The position numbers and the translations under genes were made by a program. A model generated the notes under the pieces. It was given only the letters and a program-made list of their open reading frames with translations, was not told where the DNA came from and did not search any database. Below are positions 40,993 to 46,967 of a DNA stretch of 54,708 nucleotides, piece by piece. Positions within the stretch are counted from its first letter, which is position 1, and every line of letters starts with the position of its first letter. Source of the DNA: Betaproteobacteria bacterium (GTDB lineage: Bacteria > Pseudomonadota > Gammaproteobacteria > Burkholderiales > Rhodocyclaceae); the NCBI GenBank assembly GCA_028065725.1, contig JAPTVL010000552.1, positions 1 through 54,708 on the forward strand, read 5' to 3'.

Positions 40993-41050
40993 GCCTGGAG
41001 AGTCGGCGCTGGCGGGACGGCGGGAAACCCGGAAAAGCCGGCCTACCTCA

Positions 41051-41089
41051 GTCTGCCCCCTATCGTCAACCGGGGACAGACCACGGTTT
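41051..41089. repeat. REP-like hairpin downstream of the RAYT transposase gene
   Basis: GTCTGCCCCC (41051-41060) pairs with GGGGACAGAC (41072-41081) with one mismatch. The segment 41071-41089 (CGGGGACAGACCACGGTTT) is the exact reverse complement of 42500-42518. These are palindromic elements of the kind associated with RAYT transposases. Confidence 0.75.
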
Positions 41090-41094
41090 TTAGT

Positions 41095-41814
41095 TCAGGC
41101 CTCGAACAGATTCCCCGACTCTGGTGCCACTGCCTTGCGCGGTCGCCCCGATTTCCCCGGCAGCGCCCGCCGGCCAAGCGTCGCCGCCACGTCCGCCGCA
41201 AAGCGTTCGTTGCCCAGCACGAAATTGCCATTGGTCGCCCGCCGAATCTCATCCACCAAGCCCAGTTCCAACTCTTGGCGGAACAGTTCCCGATAGGCTG
41301 CTTGCCGGCTGGCCGCATCGCGCCCAAGCCCCTCGTAGAGGATATGCGGCCTGACCAGCACGTCATCCTCACCCTGTCCGTTCGCCCGATAACTCGACCA
41401 GGGATATTCGCCTGGATGTCCGACCATTCCTGCGCGCACTGGATTCAGTTCGATATAGCGCTGGCAAGCCAGCAGATAGTTCTCCTCTTGAATCAGGCAC
41501 GAGCGGAAGCGGCCCTCCCATAGAGTACCGCTGCGCCGATACGCGCGATTGACATGCTGCACGTAACGCTGTCCCAGCGCCTTCATCAACGCGCCAGGCG
41601 ATTCCGCACGACCCGCCGACACCAGCAGGTGGACATGGTTGGTCATCAGCACATAGGCATGGATATGGCAGCCGATCTTGGCAGCGTATTCGGCCAGCCA
41701 GTCGAGATAGAACCGGTAGTCCTCATCAGTGAAAAAACACGCCTGACGGTTATTGCCGCGCTGAATCAAGTGAAGGGGAGCGCCTGGCAGGGTCAGGCGC
41801 GCACGGCGCGGCAT
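41095..41814 (-). CDS. REP-associated tyrosine transposase (RAYT, Y1/HUH type)
   Basis: From MPRRARLTLPGAPLHLIQRG the protein is 239 residues. The transposase IS200-like/TnpA_REP domain (about 8-130) contains the HUH motif HVLMTNHVHLLVS-type signature (NHVHLL) and the later tyrosine-bearing helix ALGQRYVQHVNRAYRRSG, followed by LWEGRFRSCLIQEENYLLACQRYIELNPVRAG, typical of RAYTs. A GGAG lies 6 nt before the ATG. RAYTs are usually domesticated, single-copy enzymes that mobilise REP hairpins in trans. REP-like sequences flank the gene on both sides. It lies between two TA modules. Confidence 0.9.
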   Translation of the reverse strand: MPRRARLTLPGAPLHLIQRGNNRQACFFTDEDYRFYLDWLAEYAAKIGCHIHAYVLMTNHVHLLVSAGRAESPGALMKALGQRYVQHVNRAYRRSGTLWEGRFRSCLIQEENYLLACQRYIELNPVRAGMVGHPGEYPWSSYRANGQGEDDVLVRPHILYEGLGRDAASRQAAYRELFRQELELGLVDEIRRATNGNFVLGNERFAADVAATLGRRALPGKSGRPRKAVAPESGNLFEA

Positions 41815-41853
41815 AGGAGGCTCCGTCAGAGAAAGAGGGAGCAAAGACTGGTA

Positions 41854-41872
41854 GAAACCGTGTCCCCTATTA
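41854..41872. repeat. REP-like half-site upstream of the RAYT gene
   Basis: GAAACCGTGTCCCCTATTA closely matches the 42500-42546 copies (AAACCGTGGTCTGTCCCC, GTCTGTCCCCTATT) with a four-base shortening. It lies between the RAYT start and the brnA stop. Confidence 0.6.
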
Positions 41873-41882
41873 CCTTCTTCTG

Positions 41883-42161
41883 TTACGCGGGGGAGTGAGT
41901 CTTGAGCCAGTCTTTCAGGGCCGCATCCACGCGAGTTTGCCAACCGTCGCCGCTGGCCCGGAACTGCTCCACCACCTCACGCGACAGGCGGATGGTAATG
42001 CGCTCTTTGGTGACAGCGGCCGAAGGACGGCCTCGCTTGATGAAGGGCTTAACGGCCTCCCACTCGGCATCGGTCAGCGGAATCGCATCCGGGTCGGTCC
42101 GGGCGGCCGCAGTGATGGCCGCATCCTCTTTAGCGGTGGGACGAATCAAGGTACGCGACAT
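41883..42161 (-). CDS. brnA: BrnA-type antitoxin
   Basis: The 92 residues (MSRTLIRPTAKEDAAITAA...) match BrnA antitoxins: a basic N-terminus, the IPLTDAEWEAVKPFIKRGRP motif and a C-terminal ribbon-helix-helix-like domain (RITIRLSREVVEQFRASGDGWQTRVDAALKDWL). It neutralises the BrnT nuclease and represses their shared promoter. The start overlaps brnT by 32 nt, typical of the pair. Toxin first is the usual order in brnTA. Confidence 0.9.
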   Translation of the reverse strand: MSRTLIRPTAKEDAAITAAARTDPDAIPLTDAEWEAVKPFIKRGRPSAAVTKERITIRLSREVVEQFRASGDGWQTRVDAALKDWLKTHSPA

Positions 42162-42414
42162 AGCGGTCAAACTCCCTCTGATTGGCTTTGCGCAGGCTAA
42201 TGATGCGCCGCCCATCGGCGCGATCCACGAAAGCTACGAAAAACACCCGATTCACCAGAACAGCCAGCGCGGACTTGCGCACCTCGCGATAATTCTTGCG
42301 GGAATCCACCCATATTAGCGCCGTATCCCATTCCAGCCGGGAGGCCTCGACCAGCGAGACGCCATGCTTGGCAATGTTCGCGCTGTCCTTGGTGGTGTCG
42401 AATGTGATTTCCAC
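42130..42414 (-). CDS. brnT: BrnT-type (DUF497) ribonuclease toxin
   Basis: Starting at the GTG at 42414, the 94-residue product (VEITFDTTKDSANIAKHGVSL...) matches the BrnT/RelE-like fold family: AKHGVSLVEASRLEW, RKNYREVRKSALAVLVNRVFFVAF and RRIISLRKANQREFDRY, which includes the basic residues of the nuclease site. BrnT cleaves RNA and slows translation. A strong promoter ends only seven bases before this GTG, so its mRNA may be leaderless. An upstream GTG in the same frame lies inside the promoter and is unlikely. Confidence 0.9.
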   Translation of the reverse strand: MEITFDTTKDSANIAKHGVSLVEASRLEWDTALIWVDSRKNYREVRKSALAVLVNRVFFVAFVDRADGRRIISLRKANQREFDRYVAYLDSSHR

Positions 42415-42421
42415 GTGATTT

Positions 42422-42450
42422 ATTGTATGCACATAAATAAAGGGCGTCAA
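42422..42450 (-). promoter_or_regulatory. promoter of brnTA
   Basis: On the minus strand, TTGACG (42450-42445) and TACAAT (42427-42422) are exactly 17 bp apart. TATGCACATA (plus strand 42426-42435) overlaps the -10, and a related ATGCATAC lies just upstream of the -35, a likely BrnA operator pair. The predicted start point is next to the brnT GTG. Confidence 0.7.
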
Positions 42451-42499
42451 GGGCTTTATGCATACAGACAAAAGCTAACTGCCTCTTATATCAGCACTG

Positions 42500-42546
42500 A
42501 AACCGTGGTCTGTCCCCGATTATCCGTCAGTGGTCTGTCCCCTATT
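42500..42546. repeat. paired REP-like direct repeats
   Basis: GTGGTCTGTCCCC occurs twice, at 42505-42517 and 42530-42542, in the same orientation. The first copy is part of the 19-bp inverted repeat shared with 41071-41089. Together with the other copies they bracket the RAYT and brnTA genes. Confidence 0.75.
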
Positions 42547-42572
42547 GCAACTACTTAACTGCCGAACGCAGC

Positions 42573-42601
42573 AAAAAAAAACGGCCACCCGAAGGTGGCC
42601 G
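42573..42601 (-). terminator. rho-independent terminator of the porin gene
   Basis: CGGCCACC (42582-42589) pairs with GGTGGCCG (42594-42601) around CGAA, followed on the minus strand by nine T residues. It lies 40 nt after the porin stop codon and is the strongest terminator in the window. Confidence 0.93.
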
Positions 42602-42641
42602 CTTGCGCTGCTGAACTTTCGTTCGGATCGACTGGCGTCGA

Positions 42642-43754
42642 TTAGAACGAGTGGTTCATGTTGAGCGACAGCTGGGACACGTCCGCGCCGGCAAAAGCAG
42701 CCGTGCTCGTGCCACCGTTGGCGCCGATGCCGAACAGGTCGTACGTGGCATTGCGCTTGTTGTCGAGCTTGGTGTAAGCCACGCCGACATTGGTGCGCTT
42801 GGACAGCGAGTGACCGAAGGCCAGGGTGTAGGCGCTGGCGCCGGTGTCGGTCGCGCCGGCGGCCAGCGAGCCGCTCAGGTTGTTGGCACGGGCGTAGGTG
42901 AAGGCAACCTGGTTGGCACCGAAGGTGTAGGAAATCGGCAGCAGCCAAGCGGTGCGGGAAACATCGCCCAGAGTCGTTTCGGCCTTGGACTTGTTCCAGC
43001 CCAGACCGACAGCCACGCCCATCGGGAAGGTGTAGCCGAACTGCAGCGTATCGCCGCGCTGATCGGCGGTGGCAGGAGTGGCACCCTTGCCGCCTTCGTT
43101 GGTGGCACGCCAGTAGCTGTAGCCGGCCTTGATCGGGCCGTTGGCATAGTTCAGGGCTACGTTTTGCGCGCTGCCCTTGCCTGGATCGTTGGCGCCAGCG
43201 AGGCGAACACCGGTACCCTCGGTAGCGCGGAAGGAGGTGGAGGCCGCGATGCGGGCGCTGAAGCCGGACATGTTCGGGCTGTCATACACGATCACGTTCG
43301 GCGTGCGGGTCGCGTTGGCGATGGAATTGCCGGCGATTTGCGAGAAAATGCCGTTGCCCAGAATGTTCTGCAGGGTGTAGGCCTTGTAGGACTCGAGCGC
43401 GCTGCCGTAGTGCAGGTCTTGACGACCCATGGCGACGCGGCCCCAGTTGCCGCCGAGGTGGATGTTGGTGTTGCCGGATGCGGCGAAGCCGCCGAGATCG
43501 CCGCCGAAGCGGGTGTCGATGTTGAAGCCGGCGTACATGCCGCCGCCCAGGTCTTCGCGGCCGCTGAACACCAGCATCGAGGACTGGTCGGAAACACGGT
43601 TTTCAGCCGAGGCGTCGAAGCCGGCCGGAACGCTGCTCAGCTTGTACTGCTCGAGCGACATGCGGACCAGACCGGAAACGGTGACGTTGGTCTGGGCGAA
43701 GGCGCCGCCGGAAACCAGGCCAGCAACAGCCAGAGCGATAAGTTTCTTTTGCAT
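42642..43754 (-). CDS. Gram-negative trimeric porin (Omp32-like)
   Basis: The 370-residue outer-membrane protein begins with a signal peptide (MQKKLIALAVAGLVSGGAFA, cut before QTNVTV). It shows the porin start VTVSGLVRMSLEQYK, a long series of alternating beta strands, and a C-terminal phenylalanine (LSLNMNHSF), the BAM recognition end. This is the betaproteobacterial general porin family. A GGAG lies 7 nt before the ATG. It stands alone between a terminator and a 400-bp gene-free leader, inside the TA-rich island. Substrate preference is unknown. Confidence 0.94.
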   Translation of the reverse strand: MQKKLIALAVAGLVSGGAFAQTNVTVSGLVRMSLEQYKLSSVPAGFDASAENRVSDQSSMLVFSGREDLGGGMYAGFNIDTRFGGDLGGFAASGNTNIHLGGNWGRVAMGRQDLHYGSALESYKAYTLQNILGNGIFSQIAGNSIANATRTPNVIVYDSPNMSGFSARIAASTSFRATEGTGVRLAGANDPGKGSAQNVALNYANGPIKAGYSYWRATNEGGKGATPATADQRGDTLQFGYTFPMGVAVGLGWNKSKAETTLGDVSRTAWLLPISYTFGANQVAFTYARANNLSGSLAAGATDTGASAYTLAFGHSLSKRTNVGVAYTKLDNKRNATYDLFGIGANGGTSTAAFAGADVSQLSLNMNHSF

Positions 43755-44160
43755 TTATTTCTCCAAAGAGAGTTGGTTATTAACAGTTTGCAATGACACC
43801 ACGTGGTCGGTCACTGCTCACTGCCACTGCCCGATATCGGGAAGCTGGGAACATTCTGCCTTCGGGGGCGGCCATGGACAATTGCGAAGGGGTTTTTGAC
43901 CGCACCAAAGGCCTATTTTGTGGTTTTCTCACCACAGCCACCGCCGACCTGCCGGCGCCGACTTTCGACGTCCGTTTTTCCGAGGCCACGCCGGCAAAAT
44001 CGGCAGGGGGGTCAAAGCTTCAGTCTGAGCTTTTTGCGTTGCGCCTCGGGCTGCGCAGCACTCCGCACCGTCGCGGAGTTGTGCTCCGCATTGTTCGTCG
44101 CGATCAACTTACGGCAGGACTCGTCCCTACCACAGTGGGCCTTGCCGGGCGCACCCAACA
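43755..44160. other. gene-free region upstream of the porin
   Basis: I see no convincing gene here. It has perfect palindromes ACCACGTGGT (43798-43807) and CCCGATATCGGG (43830-43841), which may be operators for the porin. It also has an AAAGCT/AGCTTT stem followed by a short T-run (44014-44035) and an ACTCCGC/GCGGAGT hairpin (44060-44079). The porin leader appears long. An sRNA is possible but I cannot support one. Confidence 0.45.
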
Positions 44161-44185
44161 AAAAAGCCCTCGATCGAGGGCTTTT
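44161..44185 (-). terminator. symmetrical terminator after the small coiled-coil gene
   Basis: AAAAGCCCTCGA and TCGAGGGCTTTT form a 12-bp perfect palindromic stem. On the minus strand T residues follow directly. It lies about 20 nt after the stop at 44206. Confidence 0.8.
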
Positions 44186-44205
44186 CCCGTAGAAACAACG
44201 GGCAA

Positions 44206-44451
44206 TCAGGCCGGTGTAAGTTCCAGCCGCTTCTCGATACGCTCGAGTCGGTCGCCTTGCTTGTCCATCCGAATCTGGATGATGGCGAAGTCGCCGTGGA
44301 CGTTGGCAATGCCCTTCTCGGCGAGGGTTAAGCGCTCGTCAAGGGAGGTCAAGCGCATTTTGATCTCGCTCGTATCGTCTTTCACCTGGGCGAGTTCGGT
44401 GCGGAGCGCGCGTAAATGTTCAAGGACTAGGTTTTCAACATTTTCGATCAT
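44206..44451 (-). CDS. small coiled-coil protein of unknown function
   Basis: The 81 residues (MIENVENLVLEHLRALRTEL...) are almost entirely charged helix with heptad spacing, ending RMDKQGDRLERIEKRLEL, so a parallel coiled coil is likely. There is no membrane segment or cofactor motif. An AGGAG site lies 9 nt before the ATG at 44451, which favours this start over 44490. Similar short proteins occur in many Proteobacteria without a known role. A strong terminator follows it, and a divergent TA module begins 135 nt upstream, so it may be a separate single-gene unit. Confidence 0.75.
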   Translation of the reverse strand: MIENVENLVLEHLRALRTELAQVKDDTSEIKMRLTSLDERLTLAEKGIANVHGDFAIIQIRMDKQGDRLERIEKRLELTPA

Positions 44452-44532
44452 GGGCTGACTCTCCTTGGCACCAAGTGTAGCGTAACTCATTGAGCGACGC
44501 TGATAAATTGACGTTCAATAACACTCGCCACG

Positions 44533-44570
44533 CTATCGTTACTATCGTTATAGTATTACCCCATTACTAT
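44533..44570 (+). promoter_or_regulatory. operator/promoter of the AbrB-MazF module
   Basis: Two CTATCGTTA direct repeats (44533-44541, 44542-44550) run into a TATAGT -10 (44549-44554). TACTAT-N4-ATAGTA (44540-44555) is palindromic, and a third half-site TACTAT is at 44565-44570. This looks like a dense antitoxin operator over the -10. No good -35 is seen. Confidence 0.6.
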
Positions 44571-44585
44571 TGGTGGAGTATAGAC

Positions 44586-44813
44586 GTGACTTCCATTTCT
44601 CGTTTGACCTCAAAATTTCAGGCGACCATCCCTGCCGCGGTCCGCGCCGCACTTGGCATCAAGCAAGGCGATGCGATTGCTTTCGAGGTTGAAAACGGAT
44701 TGGTGCGCCTCACCCGTGCTACCCCACGCGACATCGCGTTTGCGCATGCCGTGGAAGGCACCTTGAGCGAGTGGGATTCCGCGGCGGACGACGAGGCCTA
44801 CCGTGGCTTATGA
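44586..44813 (+). CDS. AbrB/MazE-like antitoxin
   Basis: From the GTG at 44586 (VTSISRLTSKFQATIPAAV...) the product is 75 residues. It has an AbrB/SpoVT DNA-binding domain (RLTSKFQATIPAAVRAALGIKQGDAIAFEV) and an acidic C-terminal tail (AHAVEGTLSEWDSAADDEAYRG) that should bind the toxin. A GGAG lies 8-9 nt upstream. It overlaps the toxin gene by 11 nt. A longer frame from 44490 would cross the promoter and is rejected. Confidence 0.88.
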   Translation: MTSISRLTSKFQATIPAAVRAALGIKQGDAIAFEVENGLVRLTRATPRDIAFAHAVEGTLSEWDSAADDEAYRGL

Positions 44814-45138
44814 ATGCTTCGACGTCGTGGTGGTGCCATTCCCTTTCACCGACTCCGCGGCAAGCAAGAGAAGGCCTGCGCTGGTGCTGTCAAACGAAAA
44901 AGTTTTCAATCTCCCCGCCGGCCATGGCGTGATGGCCATGATTACCACTGCGGGGAATGCCGCCTGGCCGCTCGACGTGGCGATCTCCGATGGCAATGCC
45001 GCCGGCCTCACGGCGGCATCGCTGGTGCGAATGAAACTGTTCACGCTGGACAATCGCTACATTCTGCGACGCCTGGGGCGGCTCTCGGCCTCCGACCGCA
45101 AGGCGGTGGAAATAGCGCTGAAGCAATTGCTGGCGTAG
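44803..45138 (+). CDS. MazF/PemK-type endoribonuclease toxin
   Basis: The 111-residue protein MAYECFDVVVVPFPFTDSAA... matches the MazF/PemK/ChpB SH3-like family: VVVVPFPFTDS at the start, KRRPALVLSN, and the late motif LVRMKLFTLDNRYILRRLG. These toxins cut mRNA at short sequences. The gene overlaps its antitoxin by 11 nt and is the last gene of a two-gene operon. The start is the ATG at 44803. Confidence 0.9.
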   Translation: MAYECFDVVVVPFPFTDSAASKRRPALVLSNEKVFNLPAGHGVMAMITTAGNAAWPLDVAISDGNAAGLTAASLVRMKLFTLDNRYILRRLGRLSASDRKAVEIALKQLLA

Positions 45139-45213
45139 CCGCCCCCATGGCAGTTTCGTGAAATAGACGGGCACATTGGCGCAGGCTACGTATTACGGTA
45201 GCCGCTTGGGCCA

Positions 45214-45242
45214 TTGACTCGTGTAACATTATTCAGTACGAT
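45214..45242 (+). promoter_or_regulatory. promoter of the RHH-MazF module
   Basis: TTGACT (45214-45219) and TACGAT (45237-45242) are 17 bp apart, giving a leader of about 30 nt. A GGCTAC/GTAGCC hairpin (45184-45203) lies just upstream and may end the preceding MazF operon. Confidence 0.6.
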
Positions 45243-45278
45243 TTGTATCACATTTTCCACGCATTGCTGTAATTCAAC

Positions 45279-45521
45279 ATGACTGCATTTTCGCTGCGGC
45301 TACCTGAAAATCTGATGAAAGAAATAGATGCCAAGGCCAAGGTCTTGCATCTTCCCCGCTCGGAGTATGTCCGCCTCGCCATCAGTCGCATGAACCGGGA
45401 CGTGGCTACCGAAGAGCGGCGGAAGCGGCTGCAGTCGGTGTCAAAGCGCGTGCGTGACGAGAGCATGAGGATATGCGCCGAATTCGATACCATCGAGTAT
45501 GGACGCGGCAAAGCCAAGTAA
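45279..45521 (+). CDS. ribbon-helix-helix (CopG-type) antitoxin
   Basis: The 80 residues start MTAFSLRLPENLMKEIDAKAKVLHLPRSEYVRLAISRM, a clear RHH DNA-binding domain in the first 45 residues. The basic/helical C-terminal half (RRKRLQSVSKRVRDESMRI) should bind the toxin. It overlaps the following MazF-type gene by 23 nt. No strong Shine-Dalgarno is seen before the ATG. Confidence 0.88.
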   Translation: MTAFSLRLPENLMKEIDAKAKVLHLPRSEYVRLAISRMNRDVATEERRKRLQSVSKRVRDESMRICAEFDTIEYGRGKAK

Positions 45522-45861
45522 CGGGGAAGTTTGGCTTGCCAACCTGAATCCCGGTCGTGGTACCGAGCCGGGGAAAATGCGCCCCGTTCTCGTGGTACAA
45601 GGGCAAGCGCTACTGGATGCAAACCATCCATCCACGCTTATCGTGCCGTTGACAACGAATTTGGTGAATGATGCCGAACCGCTCCGTCTCCGTATTCATG
45701 CGCGGGAACGGCTCGAACATGATTCCGATTTGCTGATAGACCAGTTGCGCGCAATCGACAACCGGCGGTTATCGGCAGACCCATTGGCCCGGCTATCCGC
45801 GACCGACATGCGTACGGTCCATCGGGCGATAGTCGAGGTTCTGGAAATTCCTGAGGAATAA
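45499..45861 (+). CDS. MazF/PemK-type endoribonuclease toxin
   Basis: The 120-residue protein has the MazF-family pattern GEVWLANLNPGRGTEPGKMRPVLVVQ at residues 9-34 and IVPLTTNL in the middle, followed by DLLIDQLRAIDNRRL and a C-terminal helix ending VLEIPEE. It differs clearly from the MazF-type toxin at 44803-45138, so the two modules are not recent duplicates. It is the second gene of an RHH/MazF operon. RNA target unknown. Confidence 0.9.
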   Translation: MDAAKPSNGEVWLANLNPGRGTEPGKMRPVLVVQGQALLDANHPSTLIVPLTTNLVNDAEPLRLRIHARERLEHDSDLLIDQLRAIDNRRLSADPLARLSATDMRTVHRAIVEVLEIPEE

Positions 45862-45976
45862 TATCCGCAAGCCGCCATTGTCTGGCGCCTTGCTTCATCG
45901 TCGGCGTGGCGCCGCGATGGGCGCGCCGACCGGCGAACAACCTTAGCGACGGCCGACCGAAGCCGGCCTGCCCCAC

Positions 45977-46825
45977 TCAATACGTGTAGAAGCCGCGCCC
46001 CGTCTTGCGCCCCAGATAGCCGGCGGCGACCATTTCCTTGAGCAGCGGCGCCGGGCGGTACTTGGAGTCGTTGAAGCCCTCGTAGAAGACCATCATCACC
46101 GCCAGCATGGTGTCCAGCCCGATCATGTCGGCCAGGGCCAGCGGGCCGATCGGATGGTTGCAGCCCAGCTTCATGCCGGCGTCGATTTCCTCGGCCGAGG
46201 CCAGGCCTTCGGCGTAGACGAAGATCGCCTCGTTGATCATCGGGCAGAGAATGCGATTGACCACGAAACCGGGGTTGTTCTTGACCGTGATCGGCGTCTT
46301 GCCCAGCGCCTTGGCCAGCACTTCTACCCGGGCGTGCGTTGCATCGGAAGTCTGCAGGCCGCGAATCAGCTCGACCAGCGCCATCATCGGCACCGGGTTG
46401 AAGAAATGCATGCCGATGAAGCGGTCGGCCCGCCCGGTGGCGGCGGCGAGCTGGGTGATCGAGATCGACGAGGTGTTGCTGGCGATGATGGTGTCGGCGC
46501 CGATCACGGCTTCGACGTCCTTGAGGATGCGCAGCTTCAGGCCTTCGTTCTCGGTCGCTGCCTCGATCACGATGTCGGCAGCCTTCAGGTCGGCCATCTG
46601 CGTCGTCGCCTTGATGCGCGCCATCGCCGCCGCCTTCTGCTCGGCCGTCATCTTTTCCTTCTTGACCAGCCGGTCGAGGCTGCCGGAAATCGTGGCGACA
46701 CCCTTCTGCACGGCGGCCTCGTTGATGTCCAGCATCACGGCGGCGATGCCGGCGACCGCGCAGGCCTGCGCGATGCCGTTGCCCATGGTTCCGGCACCGA
46801 TGATGCCGACAGTCTTGATAGTCAT
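45977..46825 (-). CDS. 3-hydroxybutyryl-CoA dehydrogenase
   Basis: This 282-residue NAD(P)-dependent enzyme oxidises 3-hydroxyacyl-CoA in fatty-acid and aromatic degradation (PaaH/FadB2/Hbd family). The Rossmann motif GAGTMGNGIAQ is at residues 10-20, with SNTSSISITQ, the catalytic histidine in GMHFFNPVPMM, and NNPGFVVNRIL. The start is fixed by an AAGGAGAAG site before the ATG at 46825. It is transcribed alone. Together with the mutase IcmF it fits acyl-CoA-based carbon metabolism. Confidence 0.95.
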   Translation of the reverse strand: MTIKTVGIIGAGTMGNGIAQACAVAGIAAVMLDINEAAVQKGVATISGSLDRLVKKEKMTAEQKAAAMARIKATTQMADLKAADIVIEAATENEGLKLRILKDVEAVIGADTIIASNTSSISITQLAAATGRADRFIGMHFFNPVPMMALVELIRGLQTSDATHARVEVLAKALGKTPITVKNNPGFVVNRILCPMINEAIFVYAEGLASAEEIDAGMKLGCNHPIGPLALADMIGLDTMLAVMMVFYEGFNDSKYRPAPLLKEMVAAGYLGRKTGRGFYTY

Positions 46826-46938
46826 TTGCCGCTTCTCCTTCTGATTCGTGAAATAAGCGCGAAGCCCGCGCCGGTGTCGCCGTCGAGGCCGGCTTGATGC
46901 CGCCAGCCGATGGCCATCGCGCATTATCGCAGCGACGG

Positions 46939-46957
46939 AAGGGCTCAAGCAGCCCTT
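46939..46957 (-). terminator. weak hairpin after the diguanylate cyclase gene
   Basis: AAGGGCT and AGCCCTT form a 7-bp stem around CAAGC, 11-29 nt after the stop codon. There is no T-tract on the minus strand, so termination is uncertain. Confidence 0.4.
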
Positions 46958-46967
46958 TGCCGGATTT

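Noticed and set aside
41051..42546. CRISPR-like array from the repeated GTCTGTCCCC sequences
   Set aside because: Copies are few, irregularly spaced, in both orientations and next to a RAYT gene; they are REP-like elements.
43780..43989. Minus-strand frame of 69 codons in the porin leader
   Set aside because: It covers the palindromes and has no ribosome site or homology signal that I recognise.
43793..44458. Plus-strand frame of 221 codons upstream of the porin
   Set aside because: It runs through the palindromes and the terminator and then antisense to the coiled-coil gene; no ribosome site or family match.
45862..45976. GC-rich gap between the RHH-MazF module and the dehydrogenase gene
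   Set aside because: Inspected for a small gene or terminator; nothing convincing was found.
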